Below are positions 8,113 to 17,673 of a DNA stretch of 50,535 nt, piece after piece. The DNA comes from Streptomyces olindensis (lineage in GTDB: Bacteria; Actinomycetota; Actinomycetes; Streptomycetales; Streptomycetaceae): the NCBI GenBank assembly GCA_000696115.1, contig JJOH01000091.1, forward strand, positions 1 through 50,535. Reading direction: 5' to 3'. How positions within the stretch are numbered: the first letter of the stretch is position 1; each line of letters opens with the position of its first letter. Made by a program: the position numbers and the translations under genes. Below the pieces are notes generated by a model, which saw nothing but the letters and a program-made list of their open reading frames with translations, had not been told where the DNA came from and did not search any database.

Positions 8113-10328
8113 TGGTCGGCGTCGTCCTTCTTCTCGTCCGAACCGTCCTCGCCCTCGATCACGGGGATCAGGGAGAGCTTGCCGCGAGAGTCGATCTCGG
8201 CGATCTCGACCTGGACCTTGGCGCCCACGCCGAGCACGTCCTCGACGTTCTCCACGCGCTTGCCGCCGGCCAGCTTGCGGATCTGCGAGATGTGCAGCAG
8301 ACCGTCCTTGCCGGGGAGCAGGGAGACGAAGGCGCCGAAGGTGGTCGTCTTCACGACCGTACCGAGGTAGCGCTCGCCGACCTCGGGCATCGTCGGGTTG
8401 GCGATGCCGTTGATCGTGGCGCGGGCGGCCTCGGCGGAGGGGCCGTCGGCGGCACCGATGTAGATGGTGCCGTCGTCCTCGATGGTGATCTCGGCGCCGG
8501 TGTCCTCCTGGATCTGGTTGATCATCTTGCCCTTGGGGCCGATGACCTCGCCGATCTTGTCCACGGGGATCTTGACGGTGATGATCCGCGGGGCGTTCGG
8601 GGACATCTCGTCCGGGGTGTCGATCGCTTCCATCATCACGTCGAGGATGTGGAGGCGGGCGTCACGGGCCTGCTTCAGGGCCGCGCCCAGGACGGAGGCG
8701 GGGATGCCGTCCAGCTTGGTGTCGAGCTGGAGGGCGGTGACGAACTCCTTGGTGCCGGCGACCTTGAAGTCCATGTCGCCGAAGGCGTCCTCCGCACCGA
8801 GGATGTCGGTGAGGGTGACGTAGTGCGTCTCGCCCTCGATCTCCTGGGAGATCAGGCCCATGGCGATACCGGCGACGGGGGCCTTCAGGGGCACACCGGC
8901 GTTCAGCAGCGACATGGTGGAGGCGCAGACCGAGCCCATGGACGTCGAGCCGTTCGAGCTGAGCGCCTCGGAGACCTGGCGGATCGCGTAGGGGAACTCC
9001 TCGCGCGTCGGCAGGACCGGGATCAGGGCGCGCTCGGCGAGGGCGCCGTGGCCGATCTCGCGGCGCTTCGGGGAGCCGACGCGGCCGGTCTCGCCGGTGG
9101 AGTACGGCGGGAAGTTGTAGTTGTGCATGTAGCGCTTGCGGGTCACCGGGGAGAGGGTGTCCAGCTGCTGCTCCATGCGGAGCATGTTCAGGGTGGTGAC
9201 GCCCAGGATCTGGGTCTCGCCACGCTCGAACACGGCGGAGCCGTGGACCCGCGGGATGGCCTCGACCTCGGCGGCGAGCGTACGGATGTCCGTCAGCCCG
9301 CGGCCGTCGATGCGCTTCTTCTCCTTGATGACGCGCTCACGGACCAGTGTCTTGGTCAGCGAGCGGTACGCGGCGGAGATCTCCTTCTCGCGGCCCTCGA
9401 ACTCCGGCAGGAGCTTCTCGGCGGCGAGCTGCTTGACGCGGTCCAGCTCGGCCTCGCGCTCCTGCTTGCCGGCAATGGTGAGCGCCTGGGCGAGCTCGGG
9501 CTTGACGGCGGCGGTGAGCGCCTCCAGGACGTCGTCCTGGTAGTCGAGGAAGATCGGGAACTCGCCGGTGGGCTTGGCGGCCTTGGAGGCGAGGTCCGAC
9601 TGGGCCTTGCACAGGACCTTGATGAAGGGCTTCGCGGCCTCCAGACCGGCGGCTACGACCTCCTCGGTCGGCGCCTCGGAGCCGCCCTCGACCAGCTTGA
9701 TGGTCTTCTCGGTGGCCTCGGCCTCGACCATCATGATCGCGACGTCGCCGTCCTCCAGGACGCGGCCCGCGACGACCATGTCGAAGACGGCGTCCTCGAG
9801 CTCGGTGTGCGTCGGGAAGGCGACCCACTGGCCGCGGATCAGTGCGACGCGGACGCCGCCGATCGGGCCGGAGAAGGGCAGGCCGGCCAGCTGCGTGGAC
9901 GCGGAGGCGGCGTTGATCGCCACGACGTCGTACAGGTGGTCGGGGTTGAGCGCCATGATCGTGGCCACGACCTGGATCTCGTTGCGCAGGCCCTTCTTGA
10001 AGGACGGGCGCAGCGGGCGGTCGATCAGGCGGCAGGTGAGGATCGCGTCCTCGGAGGGGCGGCCCTCGCGGCGGAAGAAGCTGCCGGGGATCTTACCGGC
10101 GGCGTACATCCGCTCCTCGACATCCACCGTGAGCGGGAAGAAGTCGAGCTGGTCCTTGGGGTTCTTGGAGGCGGTGGTGGCCGACAGCACCATGGTGTCG
10201 TCGTCCAGGTACGCCACGGCGGAGCCGGCGGCCTGCTTGGCCAGGCGGCCCGTCTCGAAACGGATGGTGCGGGTGCCGAAGGCGCCGTTGTCGATGACGG
10301 CCTCGGCGTAGTGGGTCTCGTTCTCCAC
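8109..10328 (-). CDS. pnp: Polynucleotide phosphorylase
   Basis: A 739-aa 3'-5' phosphorolytic exoribonuclease, also able to add RNA tails. In Streptomyces it was first described as guanosine pentaphosphate synthetase I. It has two RNase PH domains with a helical linker, then a KH domain (IGPKGK near residue 600) and an S1 domain (about 648-715, TTFGAFVSLLPGKDGLLH). The open frame extends upstream to 10457, but the GTG at 10328 is preferred. It follows AGGAG at normal spacing and gives the familiar MENETHYAEAV start and 739-aa length. rpsO lies upstream, separated by a hairpin. Confidence 0.97.
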   Translation of the reverse strand: MENETHYAEAVIDNGAFGTRTIRFETGRLAKQAAGSAVAYLDDDTMVLSATTASKNPKDQLDFFPLTVDVEERMYAAGKIPGSFFRREGRPSEDAILTCRLIDRPLRPSFKKGLRNEIQVVATIMALNPDHLYDVVAINAASASTQLAGLPFSGPIGGVRVALIRGQWVAFPTHTELEDAVFDMVVAGRVLEDGDVAIMMVEAEATEKTIKLVEGGSEAPTEEVVAAGLEAAKPFIKVLCKAQSDLASKAAKPTGEFPIFLDYQDDVLEALTAAVKPELAQALTIAGKQEREAELDRVKQLAAEKLLPEFEGREKEISAAYRSLTKTLVRERVIKEKKRIDGRGLTDIRTLAAEVEAIPRVHGSAVFERGETQILGVTTLNMLRMEQQLDTLSPVTRKRYMHNYNFPPYSTGETGRVGSPKRREIGHGALAERALIPVLPTREEFPYAIRQVSEALSSNGSTSMGSVCASTMSLLNAGVPLKAPVAGIAMGLISQEIEGETHYVTLTDILGAEDAFGDMDFKVAGTKEFVTALQLDTKLDGIPASVLGAALKQARDARLHILDVMMEAIDTPDEMSPNAPRIITVKIPVDKIGEVIGPKGKMINQIQEDTGAEITIEDDGTIYIGAADGPSAEAARATINGIANPTMPEVGERYLGTVVKTTTFGAFVSLLPGKDGLLHISQIRKLAGGKRVENVEDVLGVGAKVQVEIAEIDSRGKLSLIPVIEGEDGSDEKKDDADQ

Positions 10329-10586
10329 TAGCGTTTTCTCCTCGTCTTCGTCCCCGGCTGCCCGTGTGGCAGGGGGACGGTTGCGGAGATGCGCGCCGTG
10401 CTGTGCGGGCCGGTCTTCGATCGAAGCACCCGGGGCTCGCTTTCCCCCGGGGGCCACTACCGAGGACCGGCGGCGGCGTGGAGCGCCTCTCCTCTTCTTG
10501 TCGTGCTGTGTCGTCCGTATTGCGTTGTGCTACCACACTACAAAGGGGTGGTGACACTCCGCACGTACAGTTCCGCGCGTACAGCA
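10329..10586 (-). promoter_or_regulatory. rpsO-pnp intergenic region, probable pnp promoter
   Basis: 258 bases of non-coding sequence between the rpsO hairpin and pnp. On the minus strand TTGTAG near 10543 with a TACGG-type box about 18 bases on is a possible promoter, but the match is weak. Published work on Streptomyces describes both read-through from rpsO and a separate pnp promoter. No other structure is obvious. Confidence 0.35.
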
Positions 10587-10624
10587 AAGGGAGCGGTCCC
10601 GTTTCTCCCGGGAACCGCTCCCTT
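10587..10624 (-). terminator. rpsO-pnp intercistronic stem-loop
   Basis: An 11-bp perfect stem (10587-10597 with 10614-10624) has further partial pairing in its 16-base loop. It begins ten bases after the rpsO stop. In Streptomyces an rpsO-pnp intercistronic hairpin is known as an RNase III processing site and partial terminator. This hairpin occupies that position. Confidence 0.8.
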
Positions 10625-10633
10625 CACGGCGTC

Positions 10634-10921
10634 TTACTTGGCGCCCGCCGCACCGCGGCGGATGCCGAGGCGGTCGACCAGCGTACGGAAGCGCTGGATG
10701 TCCTTCTTCGCCAGGTACTGGAGAAGGCGGCGACGCTGACCCACCAGGATCAGCAGGCCACGGCGGGAGTGGTGGTCGTGCTTGTGGGTCTTGAGGTGCT
10801 CGGTCAGGTCGGAGATCCGACGCGACAGCAGGGCGACCTGGACCTCGGGGGAGCCGGTGTCACCCTCCTTGGTACCGAACTCGGCCATGATCTGCTTCTT
10901 CGTAGCGGCGTCGAGCGACAC
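10634..10921 (-). CDS. rpsO: 30S ribosomal protein S15
   Basis: A 95-aa protein that binds 16S rRNA in the central domain and is a primary assembly protein of the 30S subunit. The family signature is intact (GDTGSPEVQVALL, then HDHHSRRGLL and LVGQRRRLLQYL). The length is normal. The start is GTG at 10921, about seven bases after a good AGGAG site. It is followed by the intercistronic hairpin and pnp, the widespread bacterial arrangement. Confidence 0.97.
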   Translation of the reverse strand: MSLDAATKKQIMAEFGTKEGDTGSPEVQVALLSRRISDLTEHLKTHKHDHHSRRGLLILVGQRRRLLQYLAKKDIQRFRTLVDRLGIRRGAAGAK

Positions 10922-11189
10922 GCGTACTCCTCATCATCTGTGGATGGCCACCGAGTGCCCCCGGTCTGCTTCTCGGGGGAGCTTCCATGACTCGGAAGGC
11001 GGGGATCCGCTGGGCGCGGCCTCCAGGGCGATCGGCTCCGGGGGTGCGTACACAAACGGCCGTCGACCAGGGTACCAGGCGGTCGGGGGCGTCTTTGCCC
11101 TGGTCCCCGAACCTCCCGACCGGGGCCCGGGCGGCCACTAGGGTGGGCGGGCTCGGATCGTTCGTACGTCGGGAAGGGGTCGCTGCGAG

Positions 11190-11484
11190 ATGGCGGAGAC
11201 GGCTGAGGAGATCAAGGCACGCAAGGGAGCGGGAGCGGGACGAGCTCTACGCCCTCGACATCTCCGGTGTCGAGTGGCACTGCGCGCCGGGCACCGAGGA
11301 GCACGAGGAGCGGGTCGAGATCGCGTACCTGCCCGAGGGGGCCGTGGCCATGCGGTCCTCGCTCGACCCGGAGACGGTGCTGCGCTACACCGAGGCGGAG
11401 TGGCGGGCGTTCGTGCTGGGGGCGCGGGACGGGGAGTTCGATCTCGAGCCGCGGTCGTCCGGCGAGGGTCTCGCCGCCACGTGA
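11190..11484 (+). pseudogene. BldB-like (DUF397) small protein gene with apparent +1 frameshift
   Basis: A family of small acidic regulators that includes the sporulation protein BldB. The ATG at 11190, with GGAAGGGG upstream, gives MAETAEEIKARK. The frame is then lost at a GGG run (11225-11227), and the ATG frame reads unrelated sequence to 11528. Dropping one G restores ERERDELYALDISGVEW through to TGA at 11482-11484. That gives a complete DUF397 domain (APGTEEHEERVEIAYLPEGAVAMR...) of about 97 aa. No in-frame ATG, GTG or TTG immediately precedes the downstream part, so an alternative start is unlikely. I recall S. coelicolor bldB lying in its ESX locus, but I cannot tell whether this is bldB itself or a paralogue. 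Confidence 0.75.
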
Positions 11485-11488
11485 GCCC

Positions 11489-11530
11489 TGTCAGAGCGGG
11501 TGGCACGCGCGCGTGCCACCCGCTCTGACA
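11489..11530. terminator. 42-bp palindromic bidirectional terminator
   Basis: A perfect 42-base palindrome (arms centred at 11509/11510) begins five bases after the BldB-like gene stop and ends 22 bases before the eccD stop. It lies between two convergent genes and can end transcription from both sides. Confidence 0.9.
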
Positions 11531-11551
11531 TGCGGCGCCCTGACGCGTGCG

Positions 11552-13063
11552 CTAGCCGGTCATGGCCCGCGCCTGCGCATAGACGTCGAAGACGGCCAGG
11601 GCCAGCGGGATCAAAGTGAGCAGGACGAAGCCCTCGGCAATCTCCAGGAAGCGCCCCCAGACGGGGGTGACGCCGCGGCGCGGAGCGATCAGGCCGATCG
11701 CGGTCACCAGGGTGGTGGCTACGGCGATGGCGGCTGCGAGCCAGACGGAGCGGATGTCGAGGCCGGCGGTGTCGCCTTGGAGGGCGTCCCGCCAGGACTC
11801 CACGGGCGGGTTCAGGGCCAGTCCGAGGCCGAGGAAGATCAGGGCGGCCAGACCGGCGGCGAGTGTGGCGCCGACCTGCGCCGTGTAGCGGAACAGTTGG
11901 GCTCGCATCAGCATCGCGACGCCTGTGGCCAGTGCGAGGAGCTGCGCCCATACGTTGTCCTCGAAGCCGAGGACGATCGACGCGCCGACGGCGACGAGGG
12001 CGCATCCACCAACGAGGCCGACGAGGAGTTCGTGGCCGCGGCGGGCCTGGGCGGCGATGCGCTCGGCGTCGAGGGGCTCCTGCTGTGCTGTCTCATCCCT
12101 CGTGTAGCCGCCTGCGGGGGTGGGGGCGTCGAAGCCGATGGGCAACCGGGCGAAGCGCATGGACAGGCCAGGCAGGAAGGCGAGGGCGCAGACGGCGAGC
12201 GGGGCACATACAGCGGCGGTCTCGACGGGCCTGAGATGTGTGAGCATCGCAACGAACGTGGTGAGCAGACCGATCGCGGAGGCGAGTACGAACGCCACGA
12301 AGGGGCCGTCGCCACCCGGCGACACCAGTGTGAGGACGACGGAGGCGACGAGGACCGCGGCGCAGGCGAGCAGGAACTGCAGCCGTCCGATGCCCTGCCC
12401 CGCCGACAGGGGCAGCAGTCCGGAGCCCGCGACAGCGATGTTAGGGAGGGCGCCCAGGCCCAGGGCGACCGCGGAGCCCCGGTCTGTGTACACCCGCGCA
12501 CGAACGCACGCCATGGTGGTCAGGAGGACACCGGCGACGGCGGCCAGGATGCCCTGGAGGCTGTGCATGTCGTGGCGGGTCTGGGAACTCCAGACCACGA
12601 AGGCGAGCAACGCGGACAGGATCCCACCCGCCATCAGCCCGGCGACACGGGTGAGGGTGCCACTCCACAGCGTGCGATCCTGGGTGACAGCGGCAGCCAC
12701 CGCCTCGGAGACGTCGTCGAAGACCGCGGGGGGCAGCGACTCGGCAAATGGCCGCAGCGTAAGCAACTCGCCGTCGAGGATCCGCTGTGCCGCGAAGGAG
12801 CGGGAACCGTCGAGAACGGTGCCGTCACGGCGTACGAGGTGATAGCCGACGGGAGCGCCCTCGGCGGGGCTCTGTCGGGAGAGCCGCAGGATCTCAGGGT
12901 AGAGGTCGGCGACCGCTAGGTCGTCAGGCAGTGCCACGTCGATCCGGCTGTCAGGCGCCACGATGGTGACCCGGCAGAAGCCAGACCCGGTGCCCACCCC
13001 GAGAGGGGCTCCGGTGCCCGCTCCGCTGGTCGCGCCGGTCGGCACTGAGGCCGTCATACTCAC
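11552..13063 (-). CDS. eccD: Type VII secretion membrane protein EccD
   Basis: A 503-aa polytopic protein, the expected pore-lining channel subunit of the ESX membrane complex. A Gly/Thr-rich leader precedes a ubiquitin-like YukD-type domain at about residues 28-105 (VTIVAPDSRIDVALPDDLAVADL). About eleven hydrophobic helices follow from residue 135 onward, interrupted by one cytoplasmic loop around residues 320-345. The start GTG at 13063 follows GAGGGGA; an ATG two codons later is possible. It is divergent from eccC, whereas in mycobacteria eccC and eccD lie in one unit. Confidence 0.9.
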   Translation of the reverse strand: MSMTASVPTGATSGAGTGAPLGVGTGSGFCRVTIVAPDSRIDVALPDDLAVADLYPEILRLSRQSPAEGAPVGYHLVRRDGTVLDGSRSFAAQRILDGELLTLRPFAESLPPAVFDDVSEAVAAAVTQDRTLWSGTLTRVAGLMAGGILSALLAFVVWSSQTRHDMHSLQGILAAVAGVLLTTMACVRARVYTDRGSAVALGLGALPNIAVAGSGLLPLSAGQGIGRLQFLLACAAVLVASVVLTLVSPGGDGPFVAFVLASAIGLLTTFVAMLTHLRPVETAAVCAPLAVCALAFLPGLSMRFARLPIGFDAPTPAGGYTRDETAQQEPLDAERIAAQARRGHELLVGLVGGCALVAVGASIVLGFEDNVWAQLLALATGVAMLMRAQLFRYTAQVGATLAAGLAALIFLGLGLALNPPVESWRDALQGDTAGLDIRSVWLAAAIAVATTLVTAIGLIAPRRGVTPVWGRFLEIAEGFVLLTLIPLALAVFDVYAQARAMTG

Positions 13064-13385
13064 CTGCTGTTCCCCTCGTCAGTGGTGAAGACGATCGCGG
13101 CGCCAAGCGCCCGACCGCCGGTAAAGATCTCTGTACGTCGCGCCCACTGCCCGCGCCGCCGGTCACATGCGCTGCTTGGCTGAGGAGCAGGCGGCGGCAC
13201 TCGTATCGAACGTTGCGGATTGCCCGGTTCTCCTGATCCGATTCGCAACTGCTCACACGTCTCGGGTGGCACCCTACCGTCCACCGATGTCATTGCTTGT
13301 CAGTAGGATCACGCTTCGCGATCGACGTTCGCCGGACACGGGCGGCAAATGGAACTGATCGGCTGGGCAAGGGAATTGGTGCGAA
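13064..13385. promoter_or_regulatory. Divergent eccD/eccC intergenic region
   Basis: 322 bases without a gene, expected to carry both promoters. A TAGGAT box at 13304-13309 faces eccC but has no good -35 partner. The sequence is less GC-rich than its surroundings near 13200-13330, as is usual for promoter regions. I see no clear operator. Confidence 0.4.
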
Positions 13386-16300
13386 GTGAGCCACATCGTC
13401 GTCAAGCGCCCACCGCGAGCACTGCCTAGGGAAGTGCCCACGGAAGAAGTAATGCTGCAACCACCGCCCGAGCTTCCGCGCGGGCAGCAGGAAGGCGCCC
13501 TGATGCAGCTCCTGCCCATGCTCGGCATGGGCGGGTCCGTGGTGTTCTTCTTCAACCCCCAGGCCCATCCCTTCATGAAGATCATGGGCATGGTGATGGT
13601 GGCCTCGACGATCGCCATGGGCATCGCCATGCTGATCCGATATCGGCGGGGCACCCAAGGTCAGTTGGCCGACATGCGCCGCGACTACCTCAGATATCTG
13701 TCCCAGACCCGCCGCAACGCGCAAGATACAGCCAAGGCCCAACGCGACGCCCAGTACTACCTGCACCCTTCACCGGAGCAACTGTGGGCGCTGGTCGCAG
13801 AGGGCAGCCGGGTGTGGGAACGCCGCACTGGCGATGAGGACTTCGGGCAGGTGCGCGTGGGCCTCGGCCCGCAAGCCCTGGCCACACCTCTGATTCCGCC
13901 GGAAAGCGCGCCGGTGGACCAGCTGGAGCCGCTGACGGCGGGCGCCATGCAGCGCTTCCTGGCGGCACACAGCACCCTTGAGGACCTGCCGATGGCGGTC
14001 TCTCTGCGCGCCTTCTATCACGTGTCGATCAGCGGCGATCCGGCCACCGTACGCGGCGCCGCCCGCGCGATGACCGCTTCCCTCGCGTCGCTGCACTCCC
14101 CTGAGGATCTCGTCATCGCCGTCGCCGTCACCGGCGAGACTGCGCCCGAGTGGGAGTGGGCCAAGTGGCTGCCACATGTGCAGACGCAAAGGGAAGCTGA
14201 CGGTGCCGGCAGCCTTCGCCTGATCAGCACCAACACTGTCGAACTCGAGGAACTGCTGAGCACCCGGCTCCAGGGCCGTCCGCGCTTCCATCCCACCGCG
14301 CCGCCGGTGCCCGAGCAGCCACACGTGGTGGTCGTTCTCGACGGTGTCTCCCTGCCCCCCACCTCACTACTGGCCAGTCCGGAAGGCGTGCAGGGCGTGA
14401 CAGTTCTCGAGGTGGCACCCGGCCACCTCACGGGCGGACGCGGTGATCTCTCCGTCGTCGTACATCCTCGCGAGCTGCGCCTGGAATCGGCGCACGGCAT
14501 GGTCTACGAGGGCACGCCCGACGTGCTGTCCTACGAGGCAACGGAAGCCCTGGCCAGGCAGTTGGCTCCGCTGCGGCCGGCGTCGGGCGGTGACGACGAC
14601 CAACCTCTCCTGGCGAACCTGGAGTTCACGGACCTGCTCAACCTCGGCGACGCCGCCGCCGTCGATCCCAGGCGCACCTGGCGGCCACGCTCGCAGTCCG
14701 AGCGGCTACGCGTGCCGATCGGCGTCGGCGAGGACGGCCGGCCCGTCATGCTCGACCTCAAGGAAGCAGCGCAGGAAGGCATGGGCCCGCACGGCCTGTG
14801 CGTCGGTGCCACGGGCTCGGGCAAGTCAGAACTCCTGCGCACGCTCGTCCTCGGCCTCGCCGTAACTCATTCCTCGGAAACCCTGAACTTCGTCCTCGCG
14901 GACTTCAAGGGCGGTGCGACCTTCGCCGGCATGGCCCGGATGCCGCACGTCGCCGCGGTCATCACCAATCTTGCGGACGACCTGACCCTCGTCGACCGCA
15001 TGGGCGACTCCATCCGCGGTGAACTCAACCGCCGCCAGGAGATGCTGCGCGACGCCGGCAATTACGCCAACATTCATGCCTACGAGAAGGCGCGCGCGGC
15101 CGGTGCCCCGCTTCAGCCGATCCCCTCGCTCGTCATCGTCATCGACGAGTTCAGTGAATTGCTCACAGCCAAGCCGGACTTCATCGAGATGTTCGTGCAG
15201 ATCGGCCGCATCGGCCGATCGCTCGGTGTGCACCTGCTGCTGGCCTCGCAACGCCTCGAAGAGGGGCGTCTGCGCGGCCTGGAAACGTACCTGTCGTACC
15301 GGATCGGCCTGCGGACGTTCTCGGCTGCGGAGTCGCGTGCCGCAATCGGCGTCCCGGACGCCTACGAGCTACCGAACGTCCCCGGTTCCGGCTTTCTGAA
15401 GTTCGGCACCGACGAAATGGTCCGCTTCAAAGCCGCGTACGTCTCTGGTGTGTACCGCGCGAGTTCCCAGCAGGCAGCGGCGTTCAGCGGACCGATCCCG
15501 GTCGACCGCAAGCCCGTGCTGTTCACCGCGTCCCCGGTGCCGGTCCAGTACGTGGCGGTACCGCAGCAGCGTCAGGAGGAGGAACCGGACAGGGCCGACG
15601 ACGCGCTCGCCGATACCGTGCTCGACGTCATCGTGCGGCGTCTCGAGGCGCAGGGCCCGGCAGCCCACCAGGTGTGGCTGCCACCCCTCGACAGCCCGCC
15701 GTCACTGGACTCGTTGCTGCCTGGCCTGGCTGCGGTGCCGGGCCGCGGTCTCACCCAGCCCGGCTACGAGGGCGCGGGCCGGCTCGTCGTCCCGGTCGGG
15801 CTCGTCGACAAGCCGTACGAGCAGCGGCGCGACCCACTCTGGACGGACTTCGCAGGCGCGGCCGGCCATATGCAGATCCTCGGTGGCCCGCAGTCCGGCA
15901 AGTCAACCTTGCTGCGCTCGATCCTCGCGTCGTTCGCGCTCACGCACACCCCGCAGGAGGTGCAGTTCTACGGACTCGACTTCGGCGGTGGCGGCCTGTC
16001 GGCGATGGCGGGACTGCCACACGTGGGCGGGGTGGCCTCGCGTCTGGACCCCGAGAAAGTGCGGCGTACGGTCGCCGAGGTGTACGGCATCATGACGCGG
16101 CGCGAGGAGTACTTCCGCACCGCAGGCATCTCCTCCATCGCCGAGTTCCGGGCTCGTCGCGCGCGGGGCGACATCTCGACGACCGACCAGCCGTGGGGTG
16201 ATGTCTTCCTCGTCATCGACGGCTGGGGCAACTTCCGTTCGGACTACGACGGGCTGGAGCCCGCGGTGCTGGACATCGCGGCGCGCGGTCTCGGCTACGG

Positions 16301-17363
16301 CATCCATGTGATTCTCACCGCCTCGCGCTCGATGGAGGTCCGTGCCAACCTCAAGGACCATCTGATGAACCGCATTGAGCTGAGGCTCGGTGACCCCATG
16401 GACTCCGAGTTCGACCGCAAGGTCGCGGCCAATGTGCCGACCGGCGTGCCGGGCCGCGGTCAGACCCCGCAGAAGCAGCACTTCATGGCGGCGGTCCCCC
16501 GGATCGACGGTCTCTCCTCCGACACGGACCTGGCCGAGGCGACGCAGGCTCTCACCACCGAGGTCTCCCGGCACTGGCAGCAGCCGGGTGCCCCGGAAGT
16601 CCGGCTACTGCCGAGGGAGTTCCGGGCGGACCAGCTTCCCCCTGGCAACCGCTTCCCGAACCGCGGGATCTCCTTCGCGCTTGACGAGGACAACCTCCAG
16701 CCGGTGTTCGTGGACTTCGACCAGGACCCGTTCTTCCTCATCTTCGGCGAGAGCGAGTCCGGCAAGTCCAACCTGTTGAAGCTGCTCATCCAGCGCCTTA
16801 CCGAGCGCTATGACGGCGACGAGTGCAAGCTGTTCGTGGTCGACAACCGGCGCTCTCTGCTGGGCCTGACGCCGAACTCGCATCTGGCGGAATACATCCC
16901 CATGTCGAACCAGATGCAGCACCACATGGACGCGCTTGCCAACCTGATGCAGCGCCGTACGCCCACCGCGGACGTGACGCCCGATCAACTGCGCGACCGC
17001 AGCTGGTGGCGTGGCCCGACGGTCTACATCGTCATCGACGACTACGACCTGGTGTCCACGTCGAGCGGCAATCCGCTGGCCGGCCTGACGGAACTGCTGC
17101 CGTTCGCCCGGGACGTGGGGGTGCGGTTCATCATCGCCAGGTCGACGGCGGGCGCGGGGCGGGCTGGGTACGAGCCCTTCATGCAGCGTATGAAGGAACT
17201 CGGGGCGCAAGGTGTGGTGCTCGCCGGCGATCCCGGCGAAGGAGATCTGCTGGGTGGCGTGCGGCCGCGTCCGATGCCTGCGGGCAGGGGTGTGTTCGTG
17301 TCCCGCAAGCGGGGCAAGCCGCTGGTTCAGATCGGGTTGGTGCCTGAGGGGCACGGAGGGTGA
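13386..17363 (+). CDS. eccC: Type VII secretion ATPase EccC (fused, three FtsK/SpoIIIE domains)
   Basis: A 1325-aa motor protein of the ESX system that recognises substrates and powers their export. Two membrane helices lie at about residues 38-58 and 60-82. A DUF-type connecting domain follows, then three ATPase domains with Walker A motifs GATGSGKS (474-481), GPQSGKS (834-840) and GESESGKS (1121-1128). Walker B-type stretches are visible (VIVIDEFSEL, FLVIDGWG, YIVIDDYDL). It is a single chain, like firmicute EssC and the fused EccC forms, not split into EccCa/EccCb. The start is GTG at 13386. The ribosome-binding site is weak, but the MSHIVVKRPPR beginning resembles other EccC proteins. Confidence 0.95.
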   Translation: MSHIVVKRPPRALPREVPTEEVMLQPPPELPRGQQEGALMQLLPMLGMGGSVVFFFNPQAHPFMKIMGMVMVASTIAMGIAMLIRYRRGTQGQLADMRRDYLRYLSQTRRNAQDTAKAQRDAQYYLHPSPEQLWALVAEGSRVWERRTGDEDFGQVRVGLGPQALATPLIPPESAPVDQLEPLTAGAMQRFLAAHSTLEDLPMAVSLRAFYHVSISGDPATVRGAARAMTASLASLHSPEDLVIAVAVTGETAPEWEWAKWLPHVQTQREADGAGSLRLISTNTVELEELLSTRLQGRPRFHPTAPPVPEQPHVVVVLDGVSLPPTSLLASPEGVQGVTVLEVAPGHLTGGRGDLSVVVHPRELRLESAHGMVYEGTPDVLSYEATEALARQLAPLRPASGGDDDQPLLANLEFTDLLNLGDAAAVDPRRTWRPRSQSERLRVPIGVGEDGRPVMLDLKEAAQEGMGPHGLCVGATGSGKSELLRTLVLGLAVTHSSETLNFVLADFKGGATFAGMARMPHVAAVITNLADDLTLVDRMGDSIRGELNRRQEMLRDAGNYANIHAYEKARAAGAPLQPIPSLVIVIDEFSELLTAKPDFIEMFVQIGRIGRSLGVHLLLASQRLEEGRLRGLETYLSYRIGLRTFSAAESRAAIGVPDAYELPNVPGSGFLKFGTDEMVRFKAAYVSGVYRASSQQAAAFSGPIPVDRKPVLFTASPVPVQYVAVPQQRQEEEPDRADDALADTVLDVIVRRLEAQGPAAHQVWLPPLDSPPSLDSLLPGLAAVPGRGLTQPGYEGAGRLVVPVGLVDKPYEQRRDPLWTDFAGAAGHMQILGGPQSGKSTLLRSILASFALTHTPQEVQFYGLDFGGGGLSAMAGLPHVGGVASRLDPEKVRRTVAEVYGIMTRREEYFRTAGISSIAEFRARRARGDISTTDQPWGDVFLVIDGWGNFRSDYDGLEPAVLDIAARGLGYGIHVILTASRSMEVRANLKDHLMNRIELRLGDPMDSEFDRKVAANVPTGVPGRGQTPQKQHFMAAVPRIDGLSSDTDLAEATQALTTEVSRHWQQPGAPEVRLLPREFRADQLPPGNRFPNRGISFALDEDNLQPVFVDFDQDPFFLIFGESESGKSNLLKLLIQRLTERYDGDECKLFVVDNRRSLLGLTPNSHLAEYIPMSNQMQHHMDALANLMQRRTPTADVTPDQLRDRSWWRGPTVYIVIDDYDLVSTSSGNPLAGLTELLPFARDVGVRFIIARSTAGAGRAGYEPFMQRMKELGAQGVVLAGDPGEGDLLGGVRPRPMPAGRGVFVSRKRGKPLVQIGLVPEGHGG

Positions 17364-17423
17364 AGCCCCTGCGGCGGGTCGCGTCCGACCACCCGCCCGT
17401 CGCCCTCTGCGGCGGCTGACCCG

Positions 17424-17673
17424 GTGCGGGCCGATCTGCGCAGCAGGCCGTCGTACGAGCGTGCGACAACAGGCAGGCCTCTGCCGCCGTCTCCTTCACC
17501 GGGGGGACGAGTCGCACGAGAATCCGTCCGAGCGTATCGAGCGCCTTGGGAGGCTGGCCGCGGCGACCGCCCGCGACGCGACCGATGGCTGGCCGTACCC
17601 GCAAGGACATCCGCATCAGTGGGTGGGCTGGATGCAGGAAGCCGACGAGTCCTGGTTCGTCCCGTACGCGTAG
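17424..17673 (+). pseudogene. Possible small hypothetical gene, frame broken at a G6 run
   Basis: Tentative. The frame ending at 17673 gives a protein-like C terminus (SERIERLGRLAAATARD, then HQWVGWMQEADESWFVPYA) that does not look like chance translation. Its in-frame start could be GTG at 17461. Alternatively the GTG at 17424 in another frame joins it if one G is removed from the run at 17501-17506. That would give a continuous protein of about 82 residues. No good ribosome-binding site is seen for either. It follows eccC by 60 bp on the same strand. I do not recognise the protein. Confidence 0.35.

Noticed and set aside
10329..10457. Longer PNPase N terminus starting at 10457
   Set aside because: The added residues are unlike PNPase, and the GTG at 10328 has a good AGGAG and gives the expected 739-aa protein.
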